Assembly (NCBI GenBank): GCA_963522175.1
Contig: CAUQXC010000001.1
Coordinates: forward strand, 62,001 to 126,000
Origin: CAKAHY01 sp963522175
GTDB taxonomy: Bacteria > Bacillota > Clostridia > Lachnospirales > Lachnospiraceae
Length of the DNA stretch: 64,000 bases
Direction of reading: 5' to 3'
Shown: in pieces, positions 1 through 8,003 of the stretch
Position numbering within the stretch: the stretch's first letter is position 1
Layout: each line of letters opens with the position of its first letter
The notes under the pieces: generated by a model
What the model saw: only the letters and a program-made list of their open reading frames with translations
What the model was told of the DNA's origin: nothing
Databases searched by the model: none
Translations under genes and position numbers: made by a program

Positions 1-118
1 TATATGAAACACTCATTCCTTCATCCGCATAAGCCTTATGATTAAACGCAAAAAGGCTTACGAGAGATATGGCAAGTAAAGCCGCTAACATTAAATTTTT
101 CTTGATTGTCGCTATCAT
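1..118 (-). CDS. Exported protein, N-terminal fragment (cut by window edge)
   Basis: Only the first 39 or so residues lie in the window. They form a typical Sec signal peptide: two lysines near the start, a hydrophobic core around residues 9-24 (LMLAALLAISLVSLFAF), and a possible AYA cleavage site before DEG. The start ATG at 118 shares one base with the TGA stop of the nuclease gene. A second in-frame ATG sits at 121, giving the classical 4-base ATGA overlap, and an AGGAG ribosome binding site lies just upstream. Translation is probably coupled to the nuclease. The mature domain is outside the window, so no function can be given. Confidence 0.7.
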   Translation of the reverse strand, partial: MIATIKKNLMLAALLAISLVSLFAFNHKAYADEGMSVSY

Positions 119-927
119 CATCTATCTCCTCTTTTATTATTTTTTCTGCTTTCTCCGGTCAGATAATCTATTTCTATACCGGGCTGAACATTAAAAACGT
201 ACACACAAAAGCAAATACTCTCTCCCTTATCCTCAACTGAATAGGCTTCCATAAGAACCCCGTTCGCAATAAGGTCTTTATCCTTAAAAACAGGAGTTAC
301 TCTGTACAGTACATGTTTTTTTGTTTGTCTTACATAATCCGCAACCTCGATTTCGAAGGGCAACATACCTTGTGCATTGAAGTACCTTGTTCCCGTAATA
401 AGGTTTAGAGGGTTATCATTCTCTCCGGCAAGCGTATGTGCAATAAGGTGACATCTGTTGTACAGGTAATTTCCTTCTACAAGTCCGGAATACTTTTTAT
501 TTCTCCAGCCCGAAGGCCTTACACCCGAAATATCTCCTCTCTCGCCCGTAGGCATGAGGTCCGTTCCTATATTGGCAAATGCACTGCCGCAACGCCCCAG
601 AGAATCAAGGCTTGAATACTTCTCAAAGCTCGCCCTCGAATAAATCTCATAATCCTCATTTGTAAAAAACGGCAAATTACCGTTTACTTCTTTATAAGGC
701 TCACCTTCATATCTAAGCCCCAACTCAAGAACATCGGAGTAAGAAAATATTTTCTCTTCATTTCCGAGCATTCTTTGTACTCTTATATCAAAGGTATCGA
801 AAAACACCTCCTGTAAATCTTTAAATCTTCCGCTTGCCAATGCACTTATGATAAATATTATCAAAATAATAATCTTATACTGCAGGTTAAGCGTTTTGTC
901 TTTTAACTTTTTTTCTCTTTTACTCAT
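118..927 (-). CDS. DNA/RNA non-specific endonuclease, membrane-anchored (EndA/NucA type)
   Basis: A 269-residue protein with one N-terminal membrane segment (about residues 17-33) and an extracellular nuclease domain. The beta-beta-alpha-metal core is visible as YNRCHLIAH around 155-163, with H160 as the likely general base. It is followed by DNPLNLITGTRYFN, which supplies asparagines for the Mg-binding site; the streptococcal relatives carry NRSHL or DRGHL at the same place. Such enzymes degrade extracellular DNA and RNA for nutrition, NET escape or competence. The gene starts 6 bases after ecfT and overlaps the next exported-protein gene, so it appears to be transcribed with the ECF genes, in the position where truA is often found. 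The start is ATG at 927 with only a weak ribosome binding site. Confidence 0.85.
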   Translation of the reverse strand: MSKREKKLKDKTLNLQYKIIILIIFIISALASGRFKDLQEVFFDTFDIRVQRMLGNEEKIFSYSDVLELGLRYEGEPYKEVNGNLPFFTNEDYEIYSRASFEKYSSLDSLGRCGSAFANIGTDLMPTGERGDISGVRPSGWRNKKYSGLVEGNYLYNRCHLIAHTLAGENDNPLNLITGTRYFNAQGMLPFEIEVADYVRQTKKHVLYRVTPVFKDKDLIANGVLMEAYSVEDKGESICFCVYVFNVQPGIEIDYLTGESRKNNKRGDR

Positions 928-933
928 AATTTT

Positions 934-1734
934 CTAGTATAAAACAGCCAATACCGCGGACAGAGCAATGTATACAAAGAAAAACAGATAAGAACAGTAA
1001 TCCGCTCTTTTATATTCAAGAGGTTTCATCTTTGTCCTTCCCTCTCCTCCGTGATAACACCTCGCCTCCATAGCCATCGCAAGGTCGGTAGCCCTTCTGA
1101 AAGCCGATATGAATAAAGGAACCAAAAGCGGAACCATCGCCTTCGCCTTTTGTATTATATTACCGCTTTCAAAGTCGGCTCCTCTTGCCATTTGCGCCTT
1201 CATAATCTTGTCCGTTTCTTCAATTAAGATAGGTATAAATCTGAGAGCAATAGCCATCATCATAGATATTTCATGAACAGGCACCTTTACAGCCTTTAAA
1301 AAACCCAGTCCCTTTTCCAAACCGTCCGTCAGAGAATTCGGTGTTGTTGTAAGGGTCATAATCGAAGAACCTACTATCAAAAATATCAACCTTACAGCCA
1401 TTAAAATCGACAGGCTTAAGCCTTCTTTTGTTATTTGCAGGAAACCCCATTTAAAAATCGGAGTTCCCGCCGTTAAAAACAAATTAAAGCCTACGCTTAT
1501 AAGGAGTAAGAATACTATAGCCTTAAGCCCCTTAAGCATAAATTTAAGCGGAACTTTTGAAAGCACAACGGCGGTAACAAGATATGCGCTTGCCAGCAGA
1601 TAGCCCTGATAGGAGTCCGCCACAAACAGGGATATAATGAAAATCATAGTCCCGAAAAGCTTTGTTCTCGGGTCGAGCCTGTGTAAAAAGGAATCTATGG
1701 GATAGTATTGACCTATGGTAATATCTCGTATCAT
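934..1734 (-). CDS. ecfT: Energy-coupling factor transporter membrane protein EcfT
   Basis: A 266-residue integral membrane protein with about five hydrophobic segments. It has the two cytoplasmic coupling motifs of EcfT: ARG in the MARGADF stretch and an A-R-C variant in EARCYHGG. These alanine-arginine helices sit on the grooves of the two EcfA ATPases and pass the ATP stroke to exchangeable S-components that bind vitamins or metals. The start ATG overlaps the stop of ecfA2 by 4 bases (ATGA), so it is translationally coupled. No S-component gene lies beside it, as expected for a group II ECF module shared by several S-components. Confidence 0.93.
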   Translation of the reverse strand: MIRDITIGQYYPIDSFLHRLDPRTKLFGTMIFIISLFVADSYQGYLLASAYLVTAVVLSKVPLKFMLKGLKAIVFLLLISVGFNLFLTAGTPIFKWGFLQITKEGLSLSILMAVRLIFLIVGSSIMTLTTTPNSLTDGLEKGLGFLKAVKVPVHEISMMMAIALRFIPILIEETDKIMKAQMARGADFESGNIIQKAKAMVPLLVPLFISAFRRATDLAMAMEARCYHGGEGRTKMKPLEYKRADYCSYLFFFVYIALSAVLAVLY

Positions 1735-2591
1735 GGTTTAGCATCCTTTCCCAGAGCCTTTAAAATAGCATCCTTTGCTTCCTCGACGCTGCTTATATCA
1801 TCATCTATATCAAGCCCCAGCTTCCTCAAATCTCTTACTATATATGTAATCTCAGGAGCTCTGAGCCCTATACTTTCAAGGAGTTCTATATTTTTAAATA
1901 CTTCCTTCGGCGTACCGTCAAGAACAAGTTCTCCCTTATTCATGACAAGTATCTTATCGGCGTATTTTGAAACATCTTCCATTGAATGTGAAACCAGCAC
2001 TACGCTCATTTTGCTTGCTTTTTGAAGCCTGCTCACCTCTTCAAGTATCTCTTCTCTTCCCATAGGGTCAAGTCCTGCCGTAGGTTCGTCAAGTATTAGC
2101 ACTTCGGGCTTCATCGCAAGAACACCGGCTATAGCCACTCTTCTTTTCTGCCCTCCCGAAAGCTCAAAAGGTGATTTATCATAATATTTTTCATCCATTC
2201 CCACCAAGCTTAGGGCTTCTTTTGCCCTTTCAAGAGCTTCTTCCTTGGAAAGTCCCTCGTTGAGCGGTCCGAAACAAACATCGCTTATTACGTCAACCTC
2301 GAATAACTGGTGCTCCGGATACTGAAAAACGAGACCTACCTTCTGTCTGTGCTCCTTAAGCTTATAATCATCCGCATATATATCTTTACCGTTAAAATAT
2401 ATCTTGCCGGAGCTTGCTTTTATAAGCCCGTTTAAATGTTGTATAAGCGTCGATTTACCGGAGCCCGTATGCCCTATAATTCCTACAAAGCTTCCATTTT
2501 CAATTTCAAAGCTTATATCCTTTAAAGCCACGCTTTCAAGCGCCGTCCCTTCACTGTATGTATAATTTAATTTTTCCACCTTCACAGACAT
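1731..2591 (-). CDS. ecfA2: ECF transporter ATPase EcfA2
   Basis: A 286-residue ABC ATPase. Walker A is GHTGSGKST at about 40-48, Q-loop Q90 lies in the FQYPEHQLFE stretch characteristic of EcfA2, signature LSGGQ is at 144-148, and Walker B ends in DE at 168-169 (LILDEPTAGLD). Together with EcfA1 it forms the heterodimeric motor that drives uptake through EcfT and S-components. Its start overlaps the end of ecfA1 by 10 bases and its end overlaps ecfT by 4, so the three are one translational unit. Full length for the family. Confidence 0.94.
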   Translation of the reverse strand: MSVKVEKLNYTYSEGTALESVALKDISFEIENGSFVGIIGHTGSGKSTLIQHLNGLIKASSGKIYFNGKDIYADDYKLKEHRQKVGLVFQYPEHQLFEVDVISDVCFGPLNEGLSKEEALERAKEALSLVGMDEKYYDKSPFELSGGQKRRVAIAGVLAMKPEVLILDEPTAGLDPMGREEILEEVSRLQKASKMSVVLVSHSMEDVSKYADKILVMNKGELVLDGTPKEVFKNIELLESIGLRAPEITYIVRDLRKLGLDIDDDISSVEEAKDAILKALGKDAKP

Positions 2592-3451
2592 TTCTTTTCT
2601 CCCATGAGCAAAGACAGCTCTCTCATAAACTCATCCTTGTCCGTAATACCGGGCGGTAAATCCAGTCCTTCTTTCGCCAGCCTGTAAGCCAGATCCGTTA
2701 CTACAGGTATATCAAGTCTCAATTCTTTAAGCTTTTGTACTTCGGAAAACACCGCCTTAGGAGTATCATCCATAACAATCCTGCCCTGATCCATAACTAT
2801 TACTCTGTCTGCCTTCGTTACCTCTTCCATATAGTGAGTTATAAGAACAATAGTTATTTTCTCCGCTTTATTCAGCTCTCTTATTGTTTTTATAACCTCT
2901 ATTCTTCCGTTCGGGTCAAGCATAGCCGTAGGCTCGTCAAGAACTATACACTTAGGCTTCATAGCCATGATTCCCGCTATTGCCACCCTTTGCTTTTGAC
3001 CTCCTGAAAGTCTGTTGGGTGACTTGAGCCTATATGCGCTCATACCCACACTTTCAAGGCTTTCATTAACCCTTTTCCAAATTTCTTTTGTTTCTATACC
3101 GATATTTTCCGGACCGAAGCCTACATCTTCTTCCACTATATTTCCTATTATCTGGTTATCCGGATTTTGAAAAATCATACCGACGGTTTTTCTTATATTC
3201 AGAAGCTTATCTTCATCCTTTGTGTTATAGTCAAGCACTATAACATCTCCCTCGCTCGGAGAAAGAAGACCGTTAAAATGCTTCGCCAAAGTGGATTTGC
3301 CCGAACCGTTATGCCCGAGAACAGCCACAAAGCTTCCTTCCTCTATGTTCAAATCCAAATTGTCTATTGCCGTCTTTTCTTCTTTGATATCGGACTTTTC
3401 ATCCCTTGTTATATACTTAAATATAAGCTTTACGGCTTTTATAATTTCCAT
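2582..3451 (-). CDS. ecfA1: ECF transporter ATPase EcfA1
   Basis: A 289-residue ABC ATPase, partner of EcfA2. Walker A GHNGSGKST lies at about 46-54, Q-loop FQNPDNQ near 94-100 (the EcfA1 form), signature LSGGQ at 148-152 and Walker B DEPTAMLD from 172. It is the first gene of the ecf unit. The ATG at 3451 has no good ribosome binding site close by; the nearest purine-rich stretch (AGGAAGG) is about 20 bases upstream. The N-terminus still fits the family, so I kept this start. The gene lies directly downstream of the tRNA-Arg terminator, and its own promoter is not obvious. Confidence 0.93.
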   Translation of the reverse strand: MEIIKAVKLIFKYITRDEKSDIKEEKTAIDNLDLNIEEGSFVAVLGHNGSGKSTLAKHFNGLLSPSEGDVIVLDYNTKDEDKLLNIRKTVGMIFQNPDNQIIGNIVEEDVGFGPENIGIETKEIWKRVNESLESVGMSAYRLKSPNRLSGGQKQRVAIAGIMAMKPKCIVLDEPTAMLDPNGRIEVIKTIRELNKAEKITIVLITHYMEEVTKADRVIVMDQGRIVMDDTPKAVFSEVQKLKELRLDIPVVTDLAYRLAKEGLDLPPGITDKDEFMRELSLLMGEKKCL

Positions 3452-3480
3452 TATATGCTAAGTCAATCTGTCCTTCCTAT

Positions 3481-3511
3481 AAAAAATACCCCTGACGTAA
3501 AACCAGGGGTT
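3481..3511 (-). terminator. Rho-independent terminator after tRNA-Arg
   Basis: On the minus strand a 7-bp stem ACCCCTG/CAGGGGT with a 9-base loop is followed by ATTTTTT. It sits a few bases past the tRNA 3' end and in front of ecfA1, so it ends the tRNA transcript and insulates the ecf genes. Confidence 0.85.
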
Positions 3512-3514
3512 TGA

Positions 3515-3588
3515 TGTGCGTGAGAAGACTCGAACTCCCGACACCTTGGTCCGTAGCCAAGTGCTCTATCCAACTGAGCTACACACAC
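3515..3588 (-). tRNA. tRNA-Arg, anticodon ACG
   Basis: The minus strand folds into a complete cloverleaf of 74 bases. The 7-bp acceptor stem GTGTGTG/CACGCAC has one G-U pair. There is a D-arm with GCTC/GAGC, an anticodon stem CTTGG/CCAAG with loop CTACGGA giving anticodon ACG, and a T-arm around GTTCGAGTC. The discriminator base is A. The CCA end is not encoded (TCA follows) and must be added by the CCA enzyme. ACG, with A34 deaminated to inosine, reads CGU/CGC/CGA arginine codons. Confidence 0.95.
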
Positions 3589-3652
3589 ATAATTTAAGAC
3601 ATGTACTGTAACATGCCTTTAAAGGATACAGCACCCCGGCAAAAAAGTCAAG

Positions 3653-5335
3653 TTATTTTTGCTCTTTTATCTTGCTTATAACCTCCCAAACGCTATCGGG
3701 TTCAAGCCCCAATTTCCATACCGCCGCCCCGGCAATATCTTTTTCTATTGCATAGTCGATTTTCAGTCCCAGAGACTTTTCCTCTTCCATCCAAATATAC
3801 GATGTAACCCCTTCTACACTTCCCTCGCCGTAATACTGTCCCAACTCGTCATTCCATGTAAGATTAATCGAATTTTTTTCCACCCATTCCTTTGCCGCCT
3901 TGATTCCGAGAGCCTTGGAGCCCTTATCCGTCCAAACCCTCGTATATACGGGAATCGCATTGATAAGCTTTTCCTTCGGCACTTCCTTTAGGGTGTCGTC
4001 TATTGCATTTCTTACAAAAGATATGGAAGCGACGCTTCCGGGTTCGGATCCCGAATAATGCTCGTCATATCCCATATTGATTATATAATCCACCACCTCC
4101 GCCTGCCTGTCTCTTCTGTAAAACTGATTAAAGCTTGCATAGTTCGGATTATCAACCGACAAAATAAGTCCGTTATTTCTCATTTCCACACTCAGCTCCC
4201 TTATGAACTGAATGTAATGCTTGGCGGTTTCCTGTTTCAAGGTTTCAAAATCTATATTTATACCGTCAAGCCCGAGTGTATTTGCATCGTTTATCAAATT
4301 GGAGATGAGATTTTTCCTCGCCTCCGTACTTGATAAGATTTCCAGTGTGCTTATGTCCTTACTGAAATTATCAATAAGCGCCCACACCTGTATACCTTGC
4401 CTATGAGCCTTATCCACATAGCTTTTATCGGCAAATGAGCTGTAATTTCCTTTATTGTCGGATAAACTGAACCATGTAGGCGAAACCACGTTTACTCCCT
4501 GAGTATTTGCTATCAGGCTGTCGAAGCCGGCATTGGACTCCTTATTCGTAATCTGATGCCAAGCTAAAACAACCTTTGAATTAAGACTTATAGAGGTATA
4601 TCTGAAGGGTTTAAAATCGCTTTTTCTCTGTGCCTTCATAAAATTATGCAATCCCGTTTTTTTGACATATCCCACATAACCGTCGCTTGTACTTACCTTT
4701 ACCCATTTAAGGCTTTTTGACTTCAGGTTTTCGTCGCTTATATCGTCAAGGACAAGCTCAAGATTTTCACCTCTGCCGAGCGACTTTACTATTCCGTGGT
4801 TAAAACCCGCACCGCTTCTTATTTTAATCTTTTTAGCGGTGCTTGCGGTAAGATAATCCGTAAATTTATCATTTATAAATACTCTTTTCGCATCTTCGCT
4901 GTCATATATATTGTAAAGTATGTCGGTATATGTAAGAACAACGCTCCCCGCTATATAGGGTTGGTCATTCTTTTTGATAAGCAAATTTTTTTTGTTTTCT
5001 CCGACTGTAGTATAGTTACTGTAAAGAACACTGTCGGGAGTAGTGTATATAAGAAGCTCGTCCTCTTTGCTCCAGTAAAACTTATCGTTTAATATGCTGC
5101 TTACCCAATCGAGAGGTAAATATATAATACCGTCCTGCTCCACCGCCTTTGCGGATTGAAGCTCTCCGTTATATATCAGGGCGACTTCTCCGGCTTCAAG
5201 CCCGTAGTATGCCTTCAAGTCCTCCACCTTATTGTTTGCTCCGAGCTCTTCGAGCTCGTTTCTGAATATATAAATTCCGAGTACCGCTACAAGTACCAGA
5301 AGTATACCTAAAATCGAAATAACACGCTTTCTCAT
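3653..5335 (-). CDS. Membrane-anchored GH18 family protein with SH3b domain (YaaH/SleL-like)
   Basis: A 560-residue protein. An N-terminal membrane anchor covers about residues 5-24. A stalk domain resembling the copper-amine-oxidase N-terminal domain lies at about 50-110 (YLPLDWV), a bacterial SH3 domain at about 160-230 (KIRSGAG, WVKVSTSDGYVGYV), and a GH18 barrel from about 255 to the end. The catalytic strand reads DGINIDFE at 357-364; E364 is the expected proton donor, and the middle Asp of the DGxDxDxE pattern is Asn. Proteins of this build act on peptidoglycan or other N-acetylglucosamine polymers at the cell surface, as in spore cortex lysis. It stands alone with its own promoter. The substrate is not certain from sequence. 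Confidence 0.85.
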   Translation of the reverse strand: MRKRVISILGILLVLVAVLGIYIFRNELEELGANNKVEDLKAYYGLEAGEVALIYNGELQSAKAVEQDGIIYLPLDWVSSILNDKFYWSKEDELLIYTTPDSVLYSNYTTVGENKKNLLIKKNDQPYIAGSVVLTYTDILYNIYDSEDAKRVFINDKFTDYLTASTAKKIKIRSGAGFNHGIVKSLGRGENLELVLDDISDENLKSKSLKWVKVSTSDGYVGYVKKTGLHNFMKAQRKSDFKPFRYTSISLNSKVVLAWHQITNKESNAGFDSLIANTQGVNVVSPTWFSLSDNKGNYSSFADKSYVDKAHRQGIQVWALIDNFSKDISTLEILSSTEARKNLISNLINDANTLGLDGINIDFETLKQETAKHYIQFIRELSVEMRNNGLILSVDNPNYASFNQFYRRDRQAEVVDYIINMGYDEHYSGSEPGSVASISFVRNAIDDTLKEVPKEKLINAIPVYTRVWTDKGSKALGIKAAKEWVEKNSINLTWNDELGQYYGEGSVEGVTSYIWMEEEKSLGLKIDYAIEKDIAGAAVWKLGLEPDSVWEVISKIKEQK

Positions 5336-5368
5336 ATGTTAATCAAAACCTCCAATGTGATAGGCACA

Positions 5369-5377
5369 ATTATACCA
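5369..5377 (-). promoter_or_regulatory. Extended -10 promoter for the GH18 gene
   Basis: On the minus strand TGGTATAAT matches a TGnTATAAT extended -10 element, about 34 bases before the GH18 start codon. No good -35 box lies 17 bases upstream, which is acceptable for this promoter class. A GGAGG ribosome binding site follows. Confidence 0.55.
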
Positions 5378-5442
5378 CACTATCAAAGATTTTTTCATAA
5401 ATTTTTATTACTATTTTCAGTACCGTCATGTTAAACAAAATT

Positions 5443-5483
5443 AAGGACTTATTTCGAGGTTTTCAGCCTCAATCTAAGTCCTT
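5443..5483 (-). terminator. Terminator of the kinase/ParA-like gene group
   Basis: A 9-bp outer stem AAGGACTTA/TAAGTCCTT encloses an inner GAGG/CCTC helix. On the minus strand it is followed by AATTTTG. It ends the 5587-7800 transcript before the GH18 promoter. Bases on the + side (TTTCTTTTG) could also make it bidirectional. It shares the AAGGAC...GTCCTT stem with several other terminators in the window. Confidence 0.7.
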
Positions 5484-5586
5484 TCTTTTGTTTTGATTTG
5501 TTTTAAATCCGTCCTTAAAATGTCCGTGATTTTATTTCACTTCTACAACTCAACAAATATATTACATTTCATATATCCAACAAACT

Positions 5587-5829
5587 TTAGTAACTGTCTT
5601 TCACTTTTATTTTATTAAATCTTATTTCTTTTAATTTCCCACTGACATCGTCGACGAAATCAGCCATATAATAGCTTTCTTTATCACAAACCTTCAGTAT
5701 TTTATACCATTCCTTTTTTGAACTGCTGTATTTACCGTCTACAAATATACTTACGCCCTTATCCTTAAAGTGCTCCAATCCCTTTACATAAGTCTCCCTG
5801 TCTTTCTTACTCAAATAACCCTCACCCAT
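5587..5829 (-). CDS. Small hypothetical protein (80 aa)
   Basis: I do not recognise this protein. A longer reading frame reaches up to 5976, but its first part overlaps the end of the upstream gene in another frame. The ATG at 5829 has a clear GAGGAAAG ribosome binding site about 6 bases upstream, so I place the start there, 52 bases after the upstream stop. The product is 80 residues, charged, lysine-rich and without membrane segments or cysteine pairs (one Cys only). It is the third gene of the kinase/ParA-like group and probably works with those proteins. Confidence 0.6.
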   Translation of the reverse strand: MGEGYLSKKDRETYVKGLEHFKDKGVSIFVDGKYSSSKKEWYKILKVCDKESYYMADFVDDVSGKLKEIRFNKIKVKDSY

Positions 5830-5881
5830 AACTTTCCTCTTTCCAAAGACCCTTACAGAAACCTTTCGTAACACACTGTTT

Positions 5882-6427
5882 CTATAAACCGAGTTTATTT
5901 TTAAAAAAGGTATATACCGGCATATCGATATCCAAGCTTCCGTAGGTATAAGGGTACCTGTGTATGCATATATCATATTTCCTATTAAGAACTTTTATTG
6001 TGTCTTCATCACCGAAACAGGTAATGAAAGTCCACGTTTTATACTCATCTTCAACTTCCGTATATATAAGTCTTGAGAAAACCTTAACAGCCCAAAAGCT
6101 TGATGAAAGAACGAAAATTCCGTGGCTCTCCTTCTTAAAGGCTTCGCCCTTAGCTTTCGTATATATTCCGTAGTCCTTTACGGCATATTCATATCCGTTT
6201 TCAAATATCGCTTTCTCACTGTTTTCCTTAGCATACACATCTACCCCCAAAACCTTAAGCCTGTCTTTTACATAGCTTTCCTCGCCCATATCCTCGCTTA
6301 TCAGGCAAACCTTTCTGCCCAAGCAAAACTTTATATATCTGCTGAGGGTGATACTTATGTGAGTTACTCCTACACCCGATTCCGAACCGGTAATTCCTAT
6401 TGTAAATATTTTATTTCTTTTATGCAT
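5882..6427 (-). CDS. ParA/MinD-like protein with degenerate P-loop
   Basis: A 181-residue soluble protein. Residues 7-23 (IFTIGITGSESGVGVTH) resemble the deviant Walker A region of ParA/MinD/CpaE proteins (KGGVGKT), but the catalytic lysine is replaced by valine and the signature lysine is absent. The helix and strand that follow (ISITLSRYIKF...RKVCLIS) fit the start of that fold. It is therefore likely a pseudo-ATPase or scaffold. Its start lies inside the end of the upstream kinase gene (31-base overlap), which suggests coupled expression. It resembles the C-terminal half of that kinase, so the two domains may be paralogous. Function unknown. Confidence 0.6.
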   Translation of the reverse strand: MHKRNKIFTIGITGSESGVGVTHISITLSRYIKFCLGRKVCLISEDMGEESYVKDRLKVLGVDVYAKENSEKAIFENGYEYAVKDYGIYTKAKGEAFKKESHGIFVLSSSFWAVKVFSRLIYTEVEDEYKTWTFITCFGDEDTIKVLNRKYDICIHRYPYTYGSLDIDMPVYTFFKNKLGL

Positions 6428-7800
6428 TCAATCAGATTTTTCTTTTCCTTTACAAAATTCACATCGCTTTTAAGCATAGCCTTAAATATATCGTTTCTGT
6501 CTTTTCTGCTTTCCATGATATTTGCAAGAAAAGGAAAAACGAAATAATTCTTTCTGTCAATTTGCCCGGAAATAAAGAACTCCATTTGATCTGAACATAG
6601 ATTATACAGAATTTTAGAATTTTTAAGCCTTGATATTTTCTCAATGGCTTTTTTATTTTGTTCCTGTTGCCAAATATTGCCTCCGCAAACCAGAACATTC
6701 AAATCAGCTTCATCTTCAAGCATTTTTTCCATATCCGTACCGTAGTCTCTGACATAAATGCTTGCACTGTGTTTTGAATAAGCATTTTCATGCCCATTCC
6801 TTGGTTTAATAAAAATTTTGTTCAGTTTAAACGCACCGTACTCGTCACATTCCCTGACATAGGTTTGTAAAAGTACATTCATGTGCCCCGAATCGTTACA
6901 CTCCTCATAGATAGCCGCTACCCCGTTTTCCCTGAGAAATGCGGTAAGTCCCAGAGCAATATAGGTTGCTCCCGCTCCCTTTGCGCTTGCGGCTACGGCA
7001 ATTTTTCGAGATGATGTGTTTTTACATTTGTCAAATATAGCCTCAAGCTCCTTTTTGAGTGTTTCGACACTGTTTATCCTCAAATTTTTATCTTCATATA
7101 AACAGGCACTTATCAAGGAATTAAGCTCCTTGCCCCACGACATCGGCAGATCAAGCTTTTCGTTGGGAAAATATGCGGTTCCGGCATAATACATGATAGC
7201 ACCTATCGCATAAATATCTGTTTCACAACTTACCTGTGCTTTCGTCCATTGCTCCGGTGCCGCAAAATACTTGTTCCCGTATCCGTCGGAAAAATTCATT
7301 TTCTTAAAGCTGTAACAGGCATGATCAAAATCTATTAAACTTACATTGTTATCGTGAATTATAAGATTACCCGGATGAATATCCAAGTGTAGAATGGGTT
7401 TAGATTGACTATGCAGATAAATAACGGGATCACAAAGATTTATACCCAGCTTTATTATTTCGCCTTTTGATAAAATCCCTGTATTATGAACTCTTTCGTA
7501 TAAGGTTTCGCCTTTAATGTATTCCTCTATTATGTAGAGGTAATCCTCGGCTTCTTCCATGTCATAAATAATAGGTATACCCGGATGTCTGAGCTCTTTA
7601 AGAAGCATGGCTTCTTTTTTAAATTCTTCACAACAGGTTTTATTGTTTAAGGGGACTGCCTTCATGGCACGAAAAACACCTAAAGTCTTGTGTCTGACAA
7701 GGTATACCTTTCCATTTAATCCGGCTCCAAGCAGCTTACAAAGCTTGTACTTGCCTGAAAAAGCCTTTTCCGGTTCTATATTTACACCTCCTTCTCTCAT
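6397..7800 (-). CDS. Ser/Thr protein kinase fused to a ParA-like domain
   Basis: A 467-residue protein. The N-terminal Hanks-type kinase domain shows the glycine loop LGAGLNGKV (24-32), catalytic lysine K47 (AMK), alpha-C glutamate E63, catalytic loop HLDIHPGN (138-145, D140 and N145), metal-binding DFD (157-159 in place of DFG) and APE (181-183), so it may be active. No PASTA or membrane segment follows. Instead residues 266-467 look like a ParA/MinD fold with a P-loop AKGAGATY (273-280) lacking the catalytic lysine. It heads a three-gene unit. The start is doubtful: the ATG at 7800 lies only about 5 bases after the predicted transcription start, while a near-perfect AAGGAGG lies inside the frame, 7 bases before an ATA codon at 7779. 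Confidence 0.75.
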   Translation of the reverse strand: MREGGVNIEPEKAFSGKYKLCKLLGAGLNGKVYLVRHKTLGVFRAMKAVPLNNKTCCEEFKKEAMLLKELRHPGIPIIYDMEEAEDYLYIIEEYIKGETLYERVHNTGILSKGEIIKLGINLCDPVIYLHSQSKPILHLDIHPGNLIIHDNNVSLIDFDHACYSFKKMNFSDGYGNKYFAAPEQWTKAQVSCETDIYAIGAIMYYAGTAYFPNEKLDLPMSWGKELNSLISACLYEDKNLRINSVETLKKELEAIFDKCKNTSSRKIAVAASAKGAGATYIALGLTAFLRENGVAAIYEECNDSGHMNVLLQTYVRECDEYGAFKLNKIFIKPRNGHENAYSKHSASIYVRDYGTDMEKMLEDEADLNVLVCGGNIWQQEQNKKAIEKISRLKNSKILYNLCSDQMEFFISGQIDRKNYFVFPFLANIMESRKDRNDIFKAMLKSDVNFVKEKKNLIECIKEIKYLQ

Positions 7801-7811
7801 CTCGTAATTAT

Positions 7812-7840
7812 ATTATGGACTCGGAAAGCCGGAGATACAA
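7812..7840 (-). promoter_or_regulatory. Promoter of the kinase gene group
   Basis: On the minus strand a -35 box TTGTAT (7835-7840) is followed after 17 bases by a -10 box CATAAT (7812-7817). Transcription would begin near 7805, almost on top of the first ATG of the kinase frame. It is divergent from the mecA promoter. Confidence 0.45.
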
Positions 7841-7864
7841 GTCGGAAAATTCATTCGGGCGATA

Positions 7865-7873
7865 TGCTATAAT
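7865..7873 (+). promoter_or_regulatory. Extended -10 promoter for mecA
   Basis: TGCTATAAT is a perfect TGnTATAAT extended -10 element. It would start a leader of about 125 bases before the mecA ATG at 8004. No clear -35 box is seen. Confidence 0.55.
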
Positions 7874-8003
7874 GTTTACACCATATTGTATGGCTCATAT
7901 ATAAAAATATTATATTTTGTATATTGAACTTTTCAGCCATATAGTGTATGCTCTTGGTACCGATACCAAAGTATTTATCTTAAATTTTTTAGAAAGGAGA
8001 ATT

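Noticed and set aside
3452..3480. Promoter TTGACT...TATAAT immediately before ecfA1
   Set aside because: The two boxes are only about 5 bases apart and the second overlaps the start codon, so it cannot serve as a normal promoter for this gene.
5830..5976. Longer form of the small protein at 5587
   Set aside because: It overlaps the end of the ParA-like gene in another frame; a good ribosome binding site supports ATG 5829. I also considered one frameshifted gene, but the upstream protein ends cleanly and both have their own start signals.
6459..6698. 79-aa frame inside the kinase gene
   Set aside because: It lies wholly within the kinase reading frame on the same strand in another phase, without a ribosome binding site; a shadow frame.
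7917..8003. Longer mecA start at 7917
   Set aside because: The extra residues have no similarity to MecA and the strong AAGGAGA site is directly before ATG 8004.
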